From contig AP021856.1 in NCBI GenBank assembly GCA_017347445.1, forward strand, positions 310,001-374,000: 64,000 nt of DNA, written 5' to 3'. A program made the translations under genes and the position numbers. Below the pieces are notes generated by a model. It saw nothing but the letters and a program-made list of their open reading frames with translations, was not told where the DNA came from and did not search any database. Of this stretch, positions 41,642-51,152 are shown in pieces; positions within the stretch are counted from its first letter, which is position 1; the number at the start of each line of letters is the position of its first letter. This stretch comes from Candidatus Brocadia pituitae. GTDB taxonomy: Bacteria; Planctomycetota; Brocadiia; Brocadiales; Brocadiaceae.

Positions 41642-42672
41642 AAGGTCCGGATACGCACATGACAGGTACGAACCATCAGAATGCTGATTATCTCCTGCAA
41701 CTGAGTTCTGGCTACTGGAAATCCCAGGTGCTCTTTACCGCAGTAGAATTTGATATCTTTACAATTATTAACCAAGGAAAGCTTACCGCGAAAGAAATTT
41801 CTCAAGCCATCCGGGCAAATGAGCGGGCAACTGAGATGCTTCTCAACGCACTTGTTTCACTTGATTTGCTTACCAAACTGGAAGGCTATTACACAAACTC
41901 CTCCATGTCGAATTGCTATCTGATCAAGGGAAGCCCTTATTATCTCGGTGATTTTATCCATCATTTCCATAATATGACGGATACCTGGGCAATGCTCCGG
42001 GAGACAATCGAAACGGGAAATCCGGTTTCTTTGAAGGATCTGCCTGAAGAAGTTGATCCCCATGACCTCCGGGATTTCATTACGGCCATGCATAATATTG
42101 CTTCAGTAAAAGCTGAGGAGCTTTGCAGCAAGATCGATTTACAAGGGGCAACCACGCTGCTGGATATTGCCGGCGGCCCGGGTACGTATGCCATTGCGTT
42201 TGCAAAGGTCAATCCAAGGCTCCATGCCGTTGTCTTTGATTTGGAGCATACCATTAAACTCACCCGTGAATTCATTGCAGCTGCCCATGTAGAGGACCGA
42301 GTCACCACACAAGCGGGGAATTGTCTGGAGGATACCTTTGGAAAAAATGTGTACGATGCAATTCTGGTCTCAAATCTTTTGCATATCTACAACCCTGCAA
42401 ACAATACTTTAATACTCAAAAAATGCCGTGATGCACTGAAAAACCGTGGCCAGATTGTTATCCATGAATTTGTCCTGGATGAAACCAGGACACACCCGCA
42501 ATTTGCCGCACTCTTCAGTCTCAACATGCTCATTGGTACGCAAGAGGGGGCATCTTACAGCGAGACAGAGTACCAGACATGGTTAGCAAACGCCGGGTTT
42601 GAAGATATCAAGAGGATTGATCTGAATTCCAATTCGACCTTGATTCTTGGTAAGAAAAGGGTAATAACTTAG
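41638..42672 (+). CDS. SAM-dependent O-methyltransferase (plant/AHMT type)
   Basis: A 344-residue protein of the ASMT/hydroxyneurosporene-type methyltransferases. Residues ~15-100 are a winged-helix dimerisation domain (ALVSLDLLTKL); residues ~165-340 are the SAM domain with LLDIAGGPGTYAIAFA (motif I), FDLEHTIKLTREF, and VIHEFVLDETR. It overlaps the upstream SDR gene by four bases; a second ATG at 41659 is possible. The final codons and TAG stop (42670-42672) lie inside the terminal repeat of a MITE-like element (42661-42810), so the last three residues (VIT) are element-encoded. The substrate is unknown. Confidence 0.87.
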   Translation: MKGPDTHMTGTNHQNADYLLQLSSGYWKSQVLFTAVEFDIFTIINQGKLTAKEISQAIRANERATEMLLNALVSLDLLTKLEGYYTNSSMSNCYLIKGSPYYLGDFIHHFHNMTDTWAMLRETIETGNPVSLKDLPEEVDPHDLRDFITAMHNIASVKAEELCSKIDLQGATTLLDIAGGPGTYAIAFAKVNPRLHAVVFDLEHTIKLTREFIAAAHVEDRVTTQAGNCLEDTFGKNVYDAILVSNLLHIYNPANNTLILKKCRDALKNRGQIVIHEFVLDETRTHPQFAALFSLNMLIGTQEGASYSETEYQTWLANAGFEDIKRIDLNSNSTLILGKKRVIT

Positions 42673-42810
42673 TTTTTTGAAAAATTCCAATAATAGCGAT
42701 GTTTACCGCGCAGTGTAGGGGCGAAGCATTTGCTATAATTTAGCATACATGCATTCTACCCAAACTAGCAAATGCTTCGCCCCTGCTTTTTCAAAAAACA
42801 AAATTATTAC
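42661..42810. mobile_element. 150-bp MITE-like element B, full copy
   Basis: Terminal inverted repeats of 24 bp (42661-42684 and 42787-42810) match at 22 positions; the outer ends read GTAATAACTTAG and, mirrored, GTAATAATTTTG. An inner inverted repeat GTAGGGGCGAAGCATTTGC/GCAAATGCTTCGCCCC makes the whole element one long hairpin. No coding capacity. It lies between the convergent methyltransferase and glmS genes and may serve as their shared terminator. Confidence 0.82.
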
Positions 42811-42829
42811 AGAAAAGGAACTTCAGTCA

Positions 42830-44656
42830 TTATTCAACCGTTACACTCTTGGCAAGATTCCGAGGTTTATCGACATCGCAACCCCGCATGACCGCCATAT
42901 GATATGCCAGTAACTGAAGCGGTATTACGGAAAGAATCGGCGTCAGCCAATCGGCAGTCTTTGGTATGTAAAACACGTGATCCACTTTTTCTCTGATAGA
43001 ATTGTCGCCTTCCGTCGCAATTGCAATTAACCTTCCACCCCTGGATTTTACCTCCGCAATATTGCTCAGAATCTTTCCGTATACGCTGTCTTGCGTAGCA
43101 ATAAAGACCACGGGCATATCTTTGTTAATAAGTGCAATGGGACCGTGTTTCATCTCTGCTGCCGGATAACCTTCGGCATGAATATAGGATATCTCTTTGA
43201 GTTTCAAGGCACCTTCAAGTGCTACGGGATAATTATATCCCCGTCCCAAATAGAGAGCATTCTCCCTGTCTTTATAGATTCGGGCAAGTTCTACAATCTT
43301 CTCTTCCCTGTCGAGAATGGTCTGTACCTTGTCGGGTAACGACTGGATAACTTTAATCGCATCGGAAGATAGAGGGTTGTGGGGATGCTTCAGATTCATC
43401 ATATACAAGGTAAACAGATATAAAACGGTAATCTGGGCAGTAAATGCTTTGGTGGAAGCAACCCCGATCTCAGGGCCGATATGCAAATAGATCCCGCAAT
43501 CAGCCTCACGGGCAATCGTGCTGCCCACGACATTGCAGATAGAAAGTAGCTTTGCTCCTTTATGCTTTGCTTCCCGCATTGCCGCCAGGGTATCTGCCGT
43601 CTCCCCTGATTGGCTTATGGCAATAACGACCGTGTCTGCTTCAATCACGGGGTTCCGGTACCGAAACTCTGAAGCGTATTCAACCTCAACCGGGATACGC
43701 GCCAACTCTTCCAGCATATATTCACCGACAAGTCCTGCATGCCAGGAAGTGCCGCAAGCGACAATAACGATGCGCTTCGCCGCGCGGAGTTCCTTTTCGC
43801 AACTTAACAATCCACCCAACTTAACTATGCCATGATCGCCTTCTATCCTTCCACGCATAACATTTCGTAATGCCTGGGGTTGTTCGTGGATCTCTTTGAG
43901 CATAAAATGTTCATATCCGCCCTTTTCGATCATGTCAATATTCCAGAGCACCTCTTCCACCTTTTTGTAAGTGGAAATATTTTCCATCGTTTTGGTTTCA
44001 TAACGATCCGGGGTAAGAATTACCACTTCATTATCATCCAGATACACCACATTCCTCGTGTGCTCCAGAGATGCAGAGACGTCCGAGGTTACGAAGTATT
44101 CCTTATTGCCGATGCCTATTACCAGAGGGGACCCTTTTCTTGCTGCGACAATCTTGTGCGGGTCTTTCGTAGAAATCACCGCAATGCCATAGGTGCCTTC
44201 AACCTCTTTCAGCGCCTCCATGACGGCTTCTTCGAGGTTGTCCCGGAAGTATTTTTCGATCAGATGCGCCAGGACCTCGGTGTCGGTCTCACTCTGAAAA
44301 AGATGCCCTTCCCGTTCCAGTTTTGATTTTAAATAATCATAATTCTCGATAATTCCATTATGCACGACGGCAATCTGTTTGTGACAATCCATATGAGGAT
44401 GGGCGTTTTCCATAGTCGGGGCGCCGTGCGTTGCCCATCGCGTATGAACAATTCCTATATGAGCATTAAAATTGCCCCCATTGAGCTTTTTCTCGAGTTC
44501 TGCTATCTTTCCAACGGCCTTTTCGCACTGCAACCTGCCGTTTTCAACAAATGCGATCCCGGATGAATCATATCCGCGATATTCGAGCCTCTTGATGCCA
44601 TCCAACAAGACCGCAACGGCCTTATTCTGTCCAATATATCCTACAATTCCGCACAT
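42830..44656 (-). CDS. glmS: Glutamine-fructose-6-phosphate aminotransferase
   Basis: 608 residues, the standard length. It makes glucosamine 6-phosphate from fructose 6-phosphate and glutamine, the first step toward UDP-GlcNAc for peptidoglycan and LPS. The N-terminal Ntn glutaminase starts with Cys2 (MCGIVGYIG) and has RWATHG; the C-terminal part has two SIS isomerase domains (CGTSWHAGL, SQSGETADT, GRGYNYPVALEGALKLKE) and ends in AKSVTVE. It is the last gene of the lpxD-glmS end of the fatty-acid/LPS cluster; lpxD stops 11 bp upstream. No glmS ribozyme is expected or seen. Confidence 0.97.
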   Translation of the reverse strand: MCGIVGYIGQNKAVAVLLDGIKRLEYRGYDSSGIAFVENGRLQCEKAVGKIAELEKKLNGGNFNAHIGIVHTRWATHGAPTMENAHPHMDCHKQIAVVHNGIIENYDYLKSKLEREGHLFQSETDTEVLAHLIEKYFRDNLEEAVMEALKEVEGTYGIAVISTKDPHKIVAARKGSPLVIGIGNKEYFVTSDVSASLEHTRNVVYLDDNEVVILTPDRYETKTMENISTYKKVEEVLWNIDMIEKGGYEHFMLKEIHEQPQALRNVMRGRIEGDHGIVKLGGLLSCEKELRAAKRIVIVACGTSWHAGLVGEYMLEELARIPVEVEYASEFRYRNPVIEADTVVIAISQSGETADTLAAMREAKHKGAKLLSICNVVGSTIAREADCGIYLHIGPEIGVASTKAFTAQITVLYLFTLYMMNLKHPHNPLSSDAIKVIQSLPDKVQTILDREEKIVELARIYKDRENALYLGRGYNYPVALEGALKLKEISYIHAEGYPAAEMKHGPIALINKDMPVVFIATQDSVYGKILSNIAEVKSRGGRLIAIATEGDNSIREKVDHVFYIPKTADWLTPILSVIPLQLLAYHMAVMRGCDVDKPRNLAKSVTVE

Positions 44657-44667
44657 TGGTTTGTCCC

Positions 44668-45684
44668 TCAGGAGTATGGTGATGACTTTGCCAGTCTTTT
44701 AATTGTATTGTATAGTTCTGGCAATTTTTTAATTAATACCTGAATACGTTTTTCTTCTGTAATGGGCTTGGCAGGTGATCCCCACACAACCGAACCAGCC
44801 TCCAGACTCTTATAAACATTAGAACCACCGCCAATCTTACAACCGTCGCCTATCGATGCATGGTCGGTAATACCGACATCTTCTGCAATCAGGACATCCT
44901 TTCCAATTTTGGCACTTCCTGCAATCTTGGCGTATGCAATGAGCATCGTGTTGTCTCCTATGACAACATTATGGGCAATATGGGAATGGTTGTCTATCTT
45001 CACTCCGTTTCCCACAATGGTTTTGTCGAGGGCAGCGCGACAGATCGTTACCATAGAACCAATTTCGACATCGTCTCCGATTTCAACGATTCCAACCTGT
45101 GGTATCTTTACGTGTTTTTTCTCTACCTGAAGATAGCCAAATCCGTCATCACCGATAACACTATTACAATGGATAATAACCCGTTTCCCAATGATCGTGT
45201 TTTCACGAATAGAGACGTTGGTGTAAATAACTGAGTTGTCTCCAATGCGACTCCCCCTGCCGATAAACGTGTTTGGATAAATGACGACATGATTTCCGAT
45301 CGTCACCCCATCTTCCACGATAACATGTGCACCAGCAGAAACTCCCTCTCCTACCAGAGCCTCTTTACTAATAATCGCTGTAGGGTGAATGCCGGGCGGC
45401 CGCATATACTGTTTTTGCGCTACAATCTCCAGCAATTTTATAAAGGAGAGGAGCGGGTTTTCTAAGACAATATGTGGCTTTTTGAGTTGCGGTATCTCGC
45501 GGTGAATAACAACTGCTGCTGCGCGGGATGTTAATGCCTGGGGGACAATGGAATCATTCCTGACAAAGATTATGTCTCCTTCTTTTGCAGCTTCAACGCC
45601 GGCGATTCCCGTGATATAGGTATTCCCGTTACCAACGATTTTCCCACCGATAATAGACTGGATTTCATGAAGTGTAAATTTCAT
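44668..45684 (-). CDS. lpxD: UDP-3-O-acylglucosamine N-acyltransferase LpxD
   Basis: A 338-residue LpxD. The N-terminal ~100 residues are the uridine-binding domain (NDSIVPQALTSRAAAVV); the rest is a left-handed beta-helix of hexapeptide repeats such as VIYPNTFIGRGSRIGDN. The catalytic His is in the HIAHNVVIGDNT region. It transfers a 3-hydroxyacyl chain from acyl-ACP to UDP-acylglucosamine in lipid A synthesis, so this organism makes lipid A. It lies 11 bp from glmS; acyl-ACP supply genes (fabF, acpP, fabD, fabH) are directly upstream. Confidence 0.95.
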   Translation of the reverse strand: MKFTLHEIQSIIGGKIVGNGNTYITGIAGVEAAKEGDIIFVRNDSIVPQALTSRAAAVVIHREIPQLKKPHIVLENPLLSFIKLLEIVAQKQYMRPPGIHPTAIISKEALVGEGVSAGAHVIVEDGVTIGNHVVIYPNTFIGRGSRIGDNSVIYTNVSIRENTIIGKRVIIHCNSVIGDDGFGYLQVEKKHVKIPQVGIVEIGDDVEIGSMVTICRAALDKTIVGNGVKIDNHSHIAHNVVIGDNTMLIAYAKIAGSAKIGKDVLIAEDVGITDHASIGDGCKIGGGSNVYKSLEAGSVVWGSPAKPITEEKRIQVLIKKLPELYNTIKRLAKSSPYS

Positions 45685-45835
45685 GTCCCTATTGTTGGTA
45701 AATGGTTACATATTTTGAAAAATCTCAAGAGAGAGCCTTGTTTTGCTGGCTGTATCAGGGCCAATATTCATGGGGAGGCAGACTCAAAACAGGTCTTTGC
45801 AATTTTCAAATCCTGAAGCGTTACCGGTTATGCAA

Positions 45836-47080
45836 TTATATCTCTCCAAGGATGATGCATGCATTGTGGCCACCAAAGCCAAATGAATTGGAAAGGGCTT
45901 TCCTGACTTTCTTCTCCCGGGCATCATTGGGGACAAAATCTAATCCTGCACATTCGGGATCAGGTGTCTGATGGTTAATCGTTGGTGGTATGATCCCATC
46001 CTTAATTACCAAGGAACAGATGATGACTTCGACGCTTCCTGAAGCACCAAGTTGATGCCCCAGCATAGATTTTGTAGAACTAATGGGAATTTTTGGCGCA
46101 TGCAATCCAAAGACCTTTTTTACGGCGTTCATTTCAATATTGTCACCAATTGGGGTTGAGGTAGCATGGGCATTAATGTAATCTATTTCTTCCGGTTTAC
46201 ACTGGGCGTCTTTCAGTGCGCTTATCATACACCGCATAGCGCCGTCGCCGTTGGGTTCTGGTGCAGCTATATGGTACGCATCTGAATTAAGCCCATAGCC
46301 GAGTACTTCTGCATAAATAGTGGCGCCTCTTTTTTTCGCGATTTCAAATTCTTCAAGCACAACAACACCGGCGCCTTCTGAAAGAACAAAACCATCCCGA
46401 TCCTTGTCAAATGGACGGCTGGCTTTTTGTGGCGCGTCATTACGGGTAGAAAGGGCCTTCATCGAGTTAAAACCAGCCATTGCCAAAGGGGTAATTACCG
46501 CCTCTGAGCTTCCCGCAAGCATTATATCGGTTTCCCCCTCCTGGATAATCCTGACGGCCTCGCCAATGGCATTGCCACCGGTAGTGCATGCCGTCACCAG
46601 GGCATAATTGGGCCCCTTAAGTCCGAATCGTATTGCCACCTGCGCCGGAGCGGCATTGACCATTAATTTGGGTATCAGAAAAGGAGATATTCTCGAAGGC
46701 CCCTTTTTGAGCAGGATTTCATACTGTGTCTCGAGCTCTATCAAACCACCCATACCAGAGCCAATGATGACTCCGCCTCGTGTTTTATCGAAGCCATCGA
46801 AACTCAGTTCGGCATCCTTTACTGCCTGGACAGCAGCGGCGGTAGCAAACTGAGCAAACCGGTCCAATCGCCGGGCCTCCTTAACATCAAACCAATGCGT
46901 CGGCTCAAAATCGCTAACCTCTCCGCCAAAGTGTACATCAAAAGCAGAGGTGTCGAAGGCTGTGATGGGTTTTATGCCGCTTTTCCCTGCACAGAGCGCT
47001 GGCCAGAACTGTGTTTTTTCATGTCCCAACGAGGTAATGGCACCTACGCCGGTAATAACAACCCGTCTCCTTCTCTGCAT
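45836..47080 (-). CDS. fabF: 3-oxoacyl-ACP synthase II (FabF)
   Basis: A 414-residue beta-ketoacyl-ACP synthase of the FabF type. The start RRRVVITGVGAITSLG is typical. The active-site Cys lies in TACTTGGNAIGEA, and the two His in NAHATSTPIGDNIE and STKSMLGHQLGASG. It elongates acyl-ACP by condensation with malonyl-ACP. The acpP gene ends one base before its start, so the genes are tightly coupled. In anammox bacteria, fatty-acid genes of this type are discussed in ladderane synthesis, but this copy lies in the housekeeping fab cluster. Confidence 0.95.
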   Translation of the reverse strand: MQRRRRVVITGVGAITSLGHEKTQFWPALCAGKSGIKPITAFDTSAFDVHFGGEVSDFEPTHWFDVKEARRLDRFAQFATAAAVQAVKDAELSFDGFDKTRGGVIIGSGMGGLIELETQYEILLKKGPSRISPFLIPKLMVNAAPAQVAIRFGLKGPNYALVTACTTGGNAIGEAVRIIQEGETDIMLAGSSEAVITPLAMAGFNSMKALSTRNDAPQKASRPFDKDRDGFVLSEGAGVVVLEEFEIAKKRGATIYAEVLGYGLNSDAYHIAAPEPNGDGAMRCMISALKDAQCKPEEIDYINAHATSTPIGDNIEMNAVKKVFGLHAPKIPISSTKSMLGHQLGASGSVEVIICSLVIKDGIIPPTINHQTPDPECAGLDFVPNDAREKKVRKALSNSFGFGGHNACIILGEI

Positions 47081-47314
47081 TTATTTGTGTTCCTCAATGT
47101 ATTTGATTGCATCCCCCACGGTTCTGATCTTTTCCGCATCTTCATCAGGAATATTCATATCAAAGGCGTCTTCAAATTCCATAATCAATTCAACGGTATC
47201 CAGGGAATCCGCGCCCAAGTCATTAATAAATGACGTTTCTTTGGTAATCTGTTCGGCTTTTACTCCCATCTGCTTTGTGATGATCTCCTTGACCTTATCT
47301 TCAACTGCTGACAC
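47081..47314 (-). CDS. acpP: Acyl carrier protein
   Basis: 77 residues, the typical acidic ACP. The phosphopantetheine attachment site is the Ser in [14 protein letters not shown]. It carries growing acyl chains for the synthases and LpxD around it. It is immediately upstream of fabF and downstream of fabD, separated from the latter by a MITE-like element (47353-47511) where fabG is usually found in such clusters. Confidence 0.97.
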   Translation of the reverse strand: MSAVEDKVKEIITKQMGVKAEQITKETSFINDLGADSLDTVELIMEFEDAFDMNIPDEDAEKIRTVGDAIKYIEEHK

Positions 47315-47352
47315 GGCTTTACCTCCTTAGGTTAAAATGAATTCGATGTTCC

Positions 47353-47511
47353 GTAACAATTTAGTTTTTTTGTAAATTTTCAACAATTGTGATATTTGTC
47401 GTGCGGGATAGGGGTGAAGCACTTGCCCGTTTTGGTGTGAATGCGTTTATGACAATTATAACACATGCTTCATCCCTACTGTCCTACTGTTTCAAAAAAC
47501 GAAACTGTTAC
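47353..47511. mobile_element. 159-bp MITE-like element B, copy in the fab cluster
   Basis: Ends GTAACAATTTAGTTTTTTG (from 47353) and CAAAAAACGAAACTGTTAC (to 47511) are inverted repeats with few mismatches, and the inner arms GATAGGGGTGAAGCAC and GCTTCATCCCTAC also pair. It fills most of the gap between fabD and acpP. The fabD stop codon (47508-47510) lies within its right end. Confidence 0.8.
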
Positions 47512-48458
47512 AATTTTCCTATATTTTCAAAGGCCTCTATGGTATCAATGCTTTTGGTCTTCTGTGTAGCATCAATTCTTTTCATAAGCCCTGACAACGT
47601 TTTACCAGGGCCAATCTCATAAAACTGATTACACCCGTCTTGTATCAGCAGAGAAATCGACTGATGCCACCGTACCGGACTATTTAATTGTTTTGTTAAA
47701 GATGCTTTTATCTCACCGGGCTCTCTCACGTATCGTGCAGAGATATTTGCTACAACAGGGATATTCGGTTTTGTGATAGGTGTTGATTCCAGTTCCCTTG
47801 CAAGCTTATCGCTTGCGGGGGTCATTAGGTTTGAATGAAATGCCCCATCAACCTTCAAGGGGACAACCATTCTTGCACCCCGTTCCTTAGCCAATACGGA
47901 TGCCTTTTCCAGGAGAGCCTTTTCTCCTGAGATAACCACCTGTCCAGGACTATTATAATTAGCTGCGCACAGAACTCCCATTGGCGTCATTTCTGCGCAA
48001 AGCTGTTCTACCTTTTCATCTTCCAATCCGATGACAGAAACCATGCCACCCGAATTTGCATTGCACGCATCCTGCATAAACAAGCCGCGCTGATATACCA
48101 GCCTCACGGCATTTCGAAAGTCCATCGATCCGGCTGCTACATGTGCCGTATATTCTCCCAGGCTTAGCCCGGCAGTTGCACAGCAGCCGTTTTCGTTCAT
48201 TGCAGGATTTCTTTTTAAGACTTCCAAGATTGCCAGACTGGTTACGAGTATGGCAGGCTGACACAGGGATGTCTTGTTTAACTCCTCCTGTTTTCCATGG
48301 AAACAAAGCGACGGTATATCAAATCCGAGTATTTCGCTAGCCTGATTGAATAACTCCTGCGCCTCTTTGAAATGGGCATAAAAATCTTTACCCATCCCCA
48401 CATATTGAGATCCCTGACCGGGGAAAAGAAATGCTGTCTTTCGTTTGTGTTCTACCAT
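47508..48458 (-). CDS. fabD: Malonyl-CoA:ACP transacylase (FabD)
   Basis: A 316-residue FabD. FLFPGQGSQYVGMG is the N-terminal signature, the active Ser is in TAGLSLGEYTAHVA, and the His in VDGAFHSNLM. It loads malonate from CoA to ACP for chain elongation. Its ATG overlaps the fabH stop (ATGGTAG), so translation is coupled. The last codon and TAA stop fall in the terminal repeat of the MITE-like element downstream, so the native 3' end has been replaced or just touched. Confidence 0.95.
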   Translation of the reverse strand: MVEHKRKTAFLFPGQGSQYVGMGKDFYAHFKEAQELFNQASEILGFDIPSLCFHGKQEELNKTSLCQPAILVTSLAILEVLKRNPAMNENGCCATAGLSLGEYTAHVAAGSMDFRNAVRLVYQRGLFMQDACNANSGGMVSVIGLEDEKVEQLCAEMTPMGVLCAANYNSPGQVVISGEKALLEKASVLAKERGARMVVPLKVDGAFHSNLMTPASDKLARELESTPITKPNIPVVANISARYVREPGEIKASLTKQLNSPVRWHQSISLLIQDGCNQFYEIGPGKTLSGLMKRIDATQKTKSIDTIEAFENIGKL

Positions 48459-49441
48459 TGTATGACCGAAGACCCCCAGGTCAATCCGCTTCCAAATGCT
48501 ACCAGCATGACAAGATCTCCTTTGGAGAGTCTCCCTTCCTTTCTAGCCTCGTCAATTGCAATGGGAATGGACGCCGATGAGGTGTTTCCATATTTATCGA
48601 TATTTACAAACGCTTTTTCCATGGGTAATCCGAGTTTTTCCATGGTTGCTTCAATGATTCTCAGATTACTCTGATGTGGTATAATAAGGTCGATGTCTTC
48701 AATCGTAAGACTGTTTCTCTTTACCGTTTCCAGAATCAGGTTTGTTATATTATTAATCGCTAGTTTAAATACCTCTTTGCCTCTAAATTGTATATAATGC
48801 GTCCGCTGTTGCACCGATTCTAGAGAGGCAGGGATCTTTGCTCCCCCTCCAGGCATGATGAGGACATCTGCCTGTGATCCATCGGCAGCCAGGCTCGTTG
48901 AAAGAATCTCGTGCTTTGTACTGCTTTTTTGTATGACAACAGCACCGGCGCCGTCTCCAAACAATACACAGGTGGTGCGGTCAGTATAGTCGGTAATCGT
49001 TGATAAACACTCAGCTCCTACCACAAGGACGGTCTCCATTGCCCCTGAATTTACAAAGCTTTGCCCGATTGACAGTGCATAAATAAATCCGGCACATGCT
49101 GCTAATATATCAAACGCACTTGCCTTGGTTGCACCAAGTTTTTGTTGTATAAGACATGAAGTAGAAGGAAAGATGTGGTCAGGGGTGATTGTTGAGGTAA
49201 TAATCATGTCTAAATCGTGGGGAGAAACCCCGGCATCCTCCATCGCCCTGAGTGACGCCTGGGCGGCAAGGTCAGAAGTTATTTGCCCATTTTCAACAAC
49301 ACGACGTTCCTTAATACCTGTTCTTTGAATAATCCAATCATCCGAGGTATCAACCATCTTTTCTAAATCATAATTTGTCAAAACTTTCCCCGGCAGGTAG
49401 GATCCTATACCGGTAATAGATGCCTTTTGATTCTGTCGCAT
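48452..49441 (-). CDS. fabH: 3-oxoacyl-ACP synthase III (FabH)
   Basis: A 329-residue FabH that starts fatty-acid synthesis by condensing acetyl-CoA or another acyl-CoA with malonyl-ACP. Triad: Cys in ILAACAGFIYALS, His in IIPHQSNLRI and Asn in KYGNTSSAS. It begins ITGIGSYLPGKVLTN and has DDWIIQRTGIKERR. It overlaps fabD and lies 45 bp from plsX. Confidence 0.96.
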   Translation of the reverse strand: MRQNQKASITGIGSYLPGKVLTNYDLEKMVDTSDDWIIQRTGIKERRVVENGQITSDLAAQASLRAMEDAGVSPHDLDMIITSTITPDHIFPSTSCLIQQKLGATKASAFDILAACAGFIYALSIGQSFVNSGAMETVLVVGAECLSTITDYTDRTTCVLFGDGAGAVVIQKSSTKHEILSTSLAADGSQADVLIMPGGGAKIPASLESVQQRTHYIQFRGKEVFKLAINNITNLILETVKRNSLTIEDIDLIIPHQSNLRIIEATMEKLGLPMEKAFVNIDKYGNTSSASIPIAIDEARKEGRLSKGDLVMLVAFGSGLTWGSSVIQW

Positions 49442-49486
49442 GTATAATTTTAAATATCCAGAGGAGATTAATGGATGGCTAATCAG

Positions 49487-50503
49487 TTACGCAACAACTG
49501 TCGCAGGCGCGTTGAATTTTTCCAGCTCGGAAATAATATGCTCATTGACCTTGTTTTTTGATAGCTGCAATGCAACCCGTATGGCATTAAAGATAGCCCT
49601 TGAATCAGACCTGCCATGGCAAATAATACACACACCGTTGACACCAAGCAAAGGAGCTCCTCCATATTCAGCAAAGTCCATTTTGGCCTTTAAGGGAGCA
49701 ATGGCCGGTTTGCACAAGAACAGGCCCAATTTTGACCAGAAACTTTTCATTGCCTCTGCCTTGATCGTCGATAAAAGTCCTGTGGCAAGCCCTTCCGCAA
49801 ATTTCAACATGACGTTCCCTACAAAACCTTCACAAATAACAACATCTGCTTTTCCATCAAATATTTCTCTGCCTTCTATATTTCCAACAAAGTTTAAAGA
49901 TGAGTGTGAAAGGAGGGCAAACGTTTCCTTTGCAAGCTCGTTTCCTTTTGCATCCTCTTCACCGATATTCAAGAGACCTACCCGTGGAGCTTTCAAACCC
50001 AGGATGCATTTGCTGTATATGGCTGACATAACGCCATACTGAAAAAGGTGCATCGGTTTACAGGCTATATTTGCCCCCACGTCAATGAGCATACAGACCC
50101 CGCTCCTGGTAGGGAATGGCGTAGCAATGCCGGGACGCCGCACGCCCTTTAGCGTTCGCAAATGCAATGTCGAGGCGGCAACCGTCGCGCCGGTATGGCC
50201 CGCACTCACGACAGCCACGGCGTCGCCTTTTGCAACTAGCTCGACACTTCGCGTAATTGATGAATTCGCTTTCTGTCGTATGGAATACGTCGCAGGATCG
50301 TCCATACTAACCACTTGAGTTGCGTGATGCGTGGTAATGTTTTTCGGGATGGCTCCGCAAGAATCTAGCTCTCGCTGTATCGCTTTTTCATCACCAATCA
50401 GCAAAATCTCACTATCGTGAAATTGCCGCGCAGCCAGAACAGATCCCTTAACAATCTCATGAGGCGCCTTATCCCCACCCATTGCATCTACCGCAATTTT
50501 CAT
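49487..50503 (-). CDS. plsX: Phosphate acyltransferase PlsX
   Basis: 338 residues. PlsX converts acyl-ACP and phosphate to acyl-phosphate for PlsY in phosphatidic acid synthesis, acting at the cytoplasmic membrane face. Signatures are MKIAVDAMGGDKAPHEIVKG at the start, SAGHTGATVA, and EGFVGNVMLKFAEG. It follows rpmF by 3 bp and precedes fabH, the classic rpmF-plsX-fabH order. Confidence 0.96.
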   Translation of the reverse strand: MKIAVDAMGGDKAPHEIVKGSVLAARQFHDSEILLIGDEKAIQRELDSCGAIPKNITTHHATQVVSMDDPATYSIRQKANSSITRSVELVAKGDAVAVVSAGHTGATVAASTLHLRTLKGVRRPGIATPFPTRSGVCMLIDVGANIACKPMHLFQYGVMSAIYSKCILGLKAPRVGLLNIGEEDAKGNELAKETFALLSHSSLNFVGNIEGREIFDGKADVVICEGFVGNVMLKFAEGLATGLLSTIKAEAMKSFWSKLGLFLCKPAIAPLKAKMDFAEYGGAPLLGVNGVCIICHGRSDSRAIFNAIRVALQLSKNKVNEHIISELEKFNAPATVVA

Positions 50504-50506
50504 GGC

Positions 50507-50734
50507 TTACATTCCAACAGAAATTACCTGCTTTCCCCGGTAATAGCCGCAATTGTGACAAACTGTGTGGGGTTGATTTACCTGTTTGCAATGGGAACAT
50601 ATGTAACGCTTTGATCGTACGCCTCTGCCTTTTTCGATGTTTTCGGCGAGCGGAATAACAGGTGGAGTCAATTTGTCATGCGTACGTCTTTTACGAGTTC
50701 TTGAATTTGAGAATCTTCTCTTTGGATTAGGCAT
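50507..50734 (-). CDS. rpmF: 50S ribosomal protein L32
   Basis: 75 residues. It starts MPNPKRRFSNSRTRKRR, the basic RNA-binding tail, and has a zinc-ribbon pair CSHC and CHNC at about 46-63. GAGGTG lies just before the ATG. It heads the plsX-fab cluster, tying ribosome and lipid synthesis as in many bacteria. A YceD-like DUF177 gene that often precedes rpmF is absent. Confidence 0.96.
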   Translation of the reverse strand: MPNPKRRFSNSRTRKRRTHDKLTPPVIPLAENIEKGRGVRSKRYICSHCKQVNQPHTVCHNCGYYRGKQVISVGM

Positions 50735-51152
50735 GCATCACCTCTAAAAAATTTCACACGAAATTTCACAAATAGGACACCATATTGTAAAAGCTTCGCA
50801 CCATTTCAATCTTTTTTCTTTTGATACTCCAGCATAATTTCCCATTATTATTTTACCGTAAACCTCTTATTATGCTTAGGTTAAAAAAATGAGATAACTC
50901 TATGGCGCACAAGAATTTCAAACGAAGAATTTTATAGATAAACAGATATAATGTCAAGCAAAATTCTGAGACCTTAGATCCCCCGAATTGTGTGCAGACA
51001 GTTTGTGTTGTAATAATAAAGGCTATAGCCGTTTCGTTTATTGCAAACTTCCTGCATTAACATAACTACCATAATCCTTCTAAAAGACTTTTCAACAGGA
51101 GGTGCTAATAAAACACAAAACGTTAGCCGAAGATTTTTTTAATAGCACCTTA
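50735..51152. other. Intergenic region between alaS and rpmF
   Basis: 418 AT-rich bp with no gene or RNA that I recognise. Near the alaS end an imperfect inverted repeat GGTGCTAATAAAA (51101-51113) and TTTTAATAGCACC (51137-51149) could terminate the alaS transcript. The rpmF promoter should lie in this stretch, but no clean consensus stands out. Confidence 0.55.

Noticed and set aside
51101-51149. Plus-strand small gene after AGGAGGTGC near 51098
   Set aside because: The Shine-Dalgarno-like string is part of an inverted repeat behind alaS, and no start codon with a useful frame follows.
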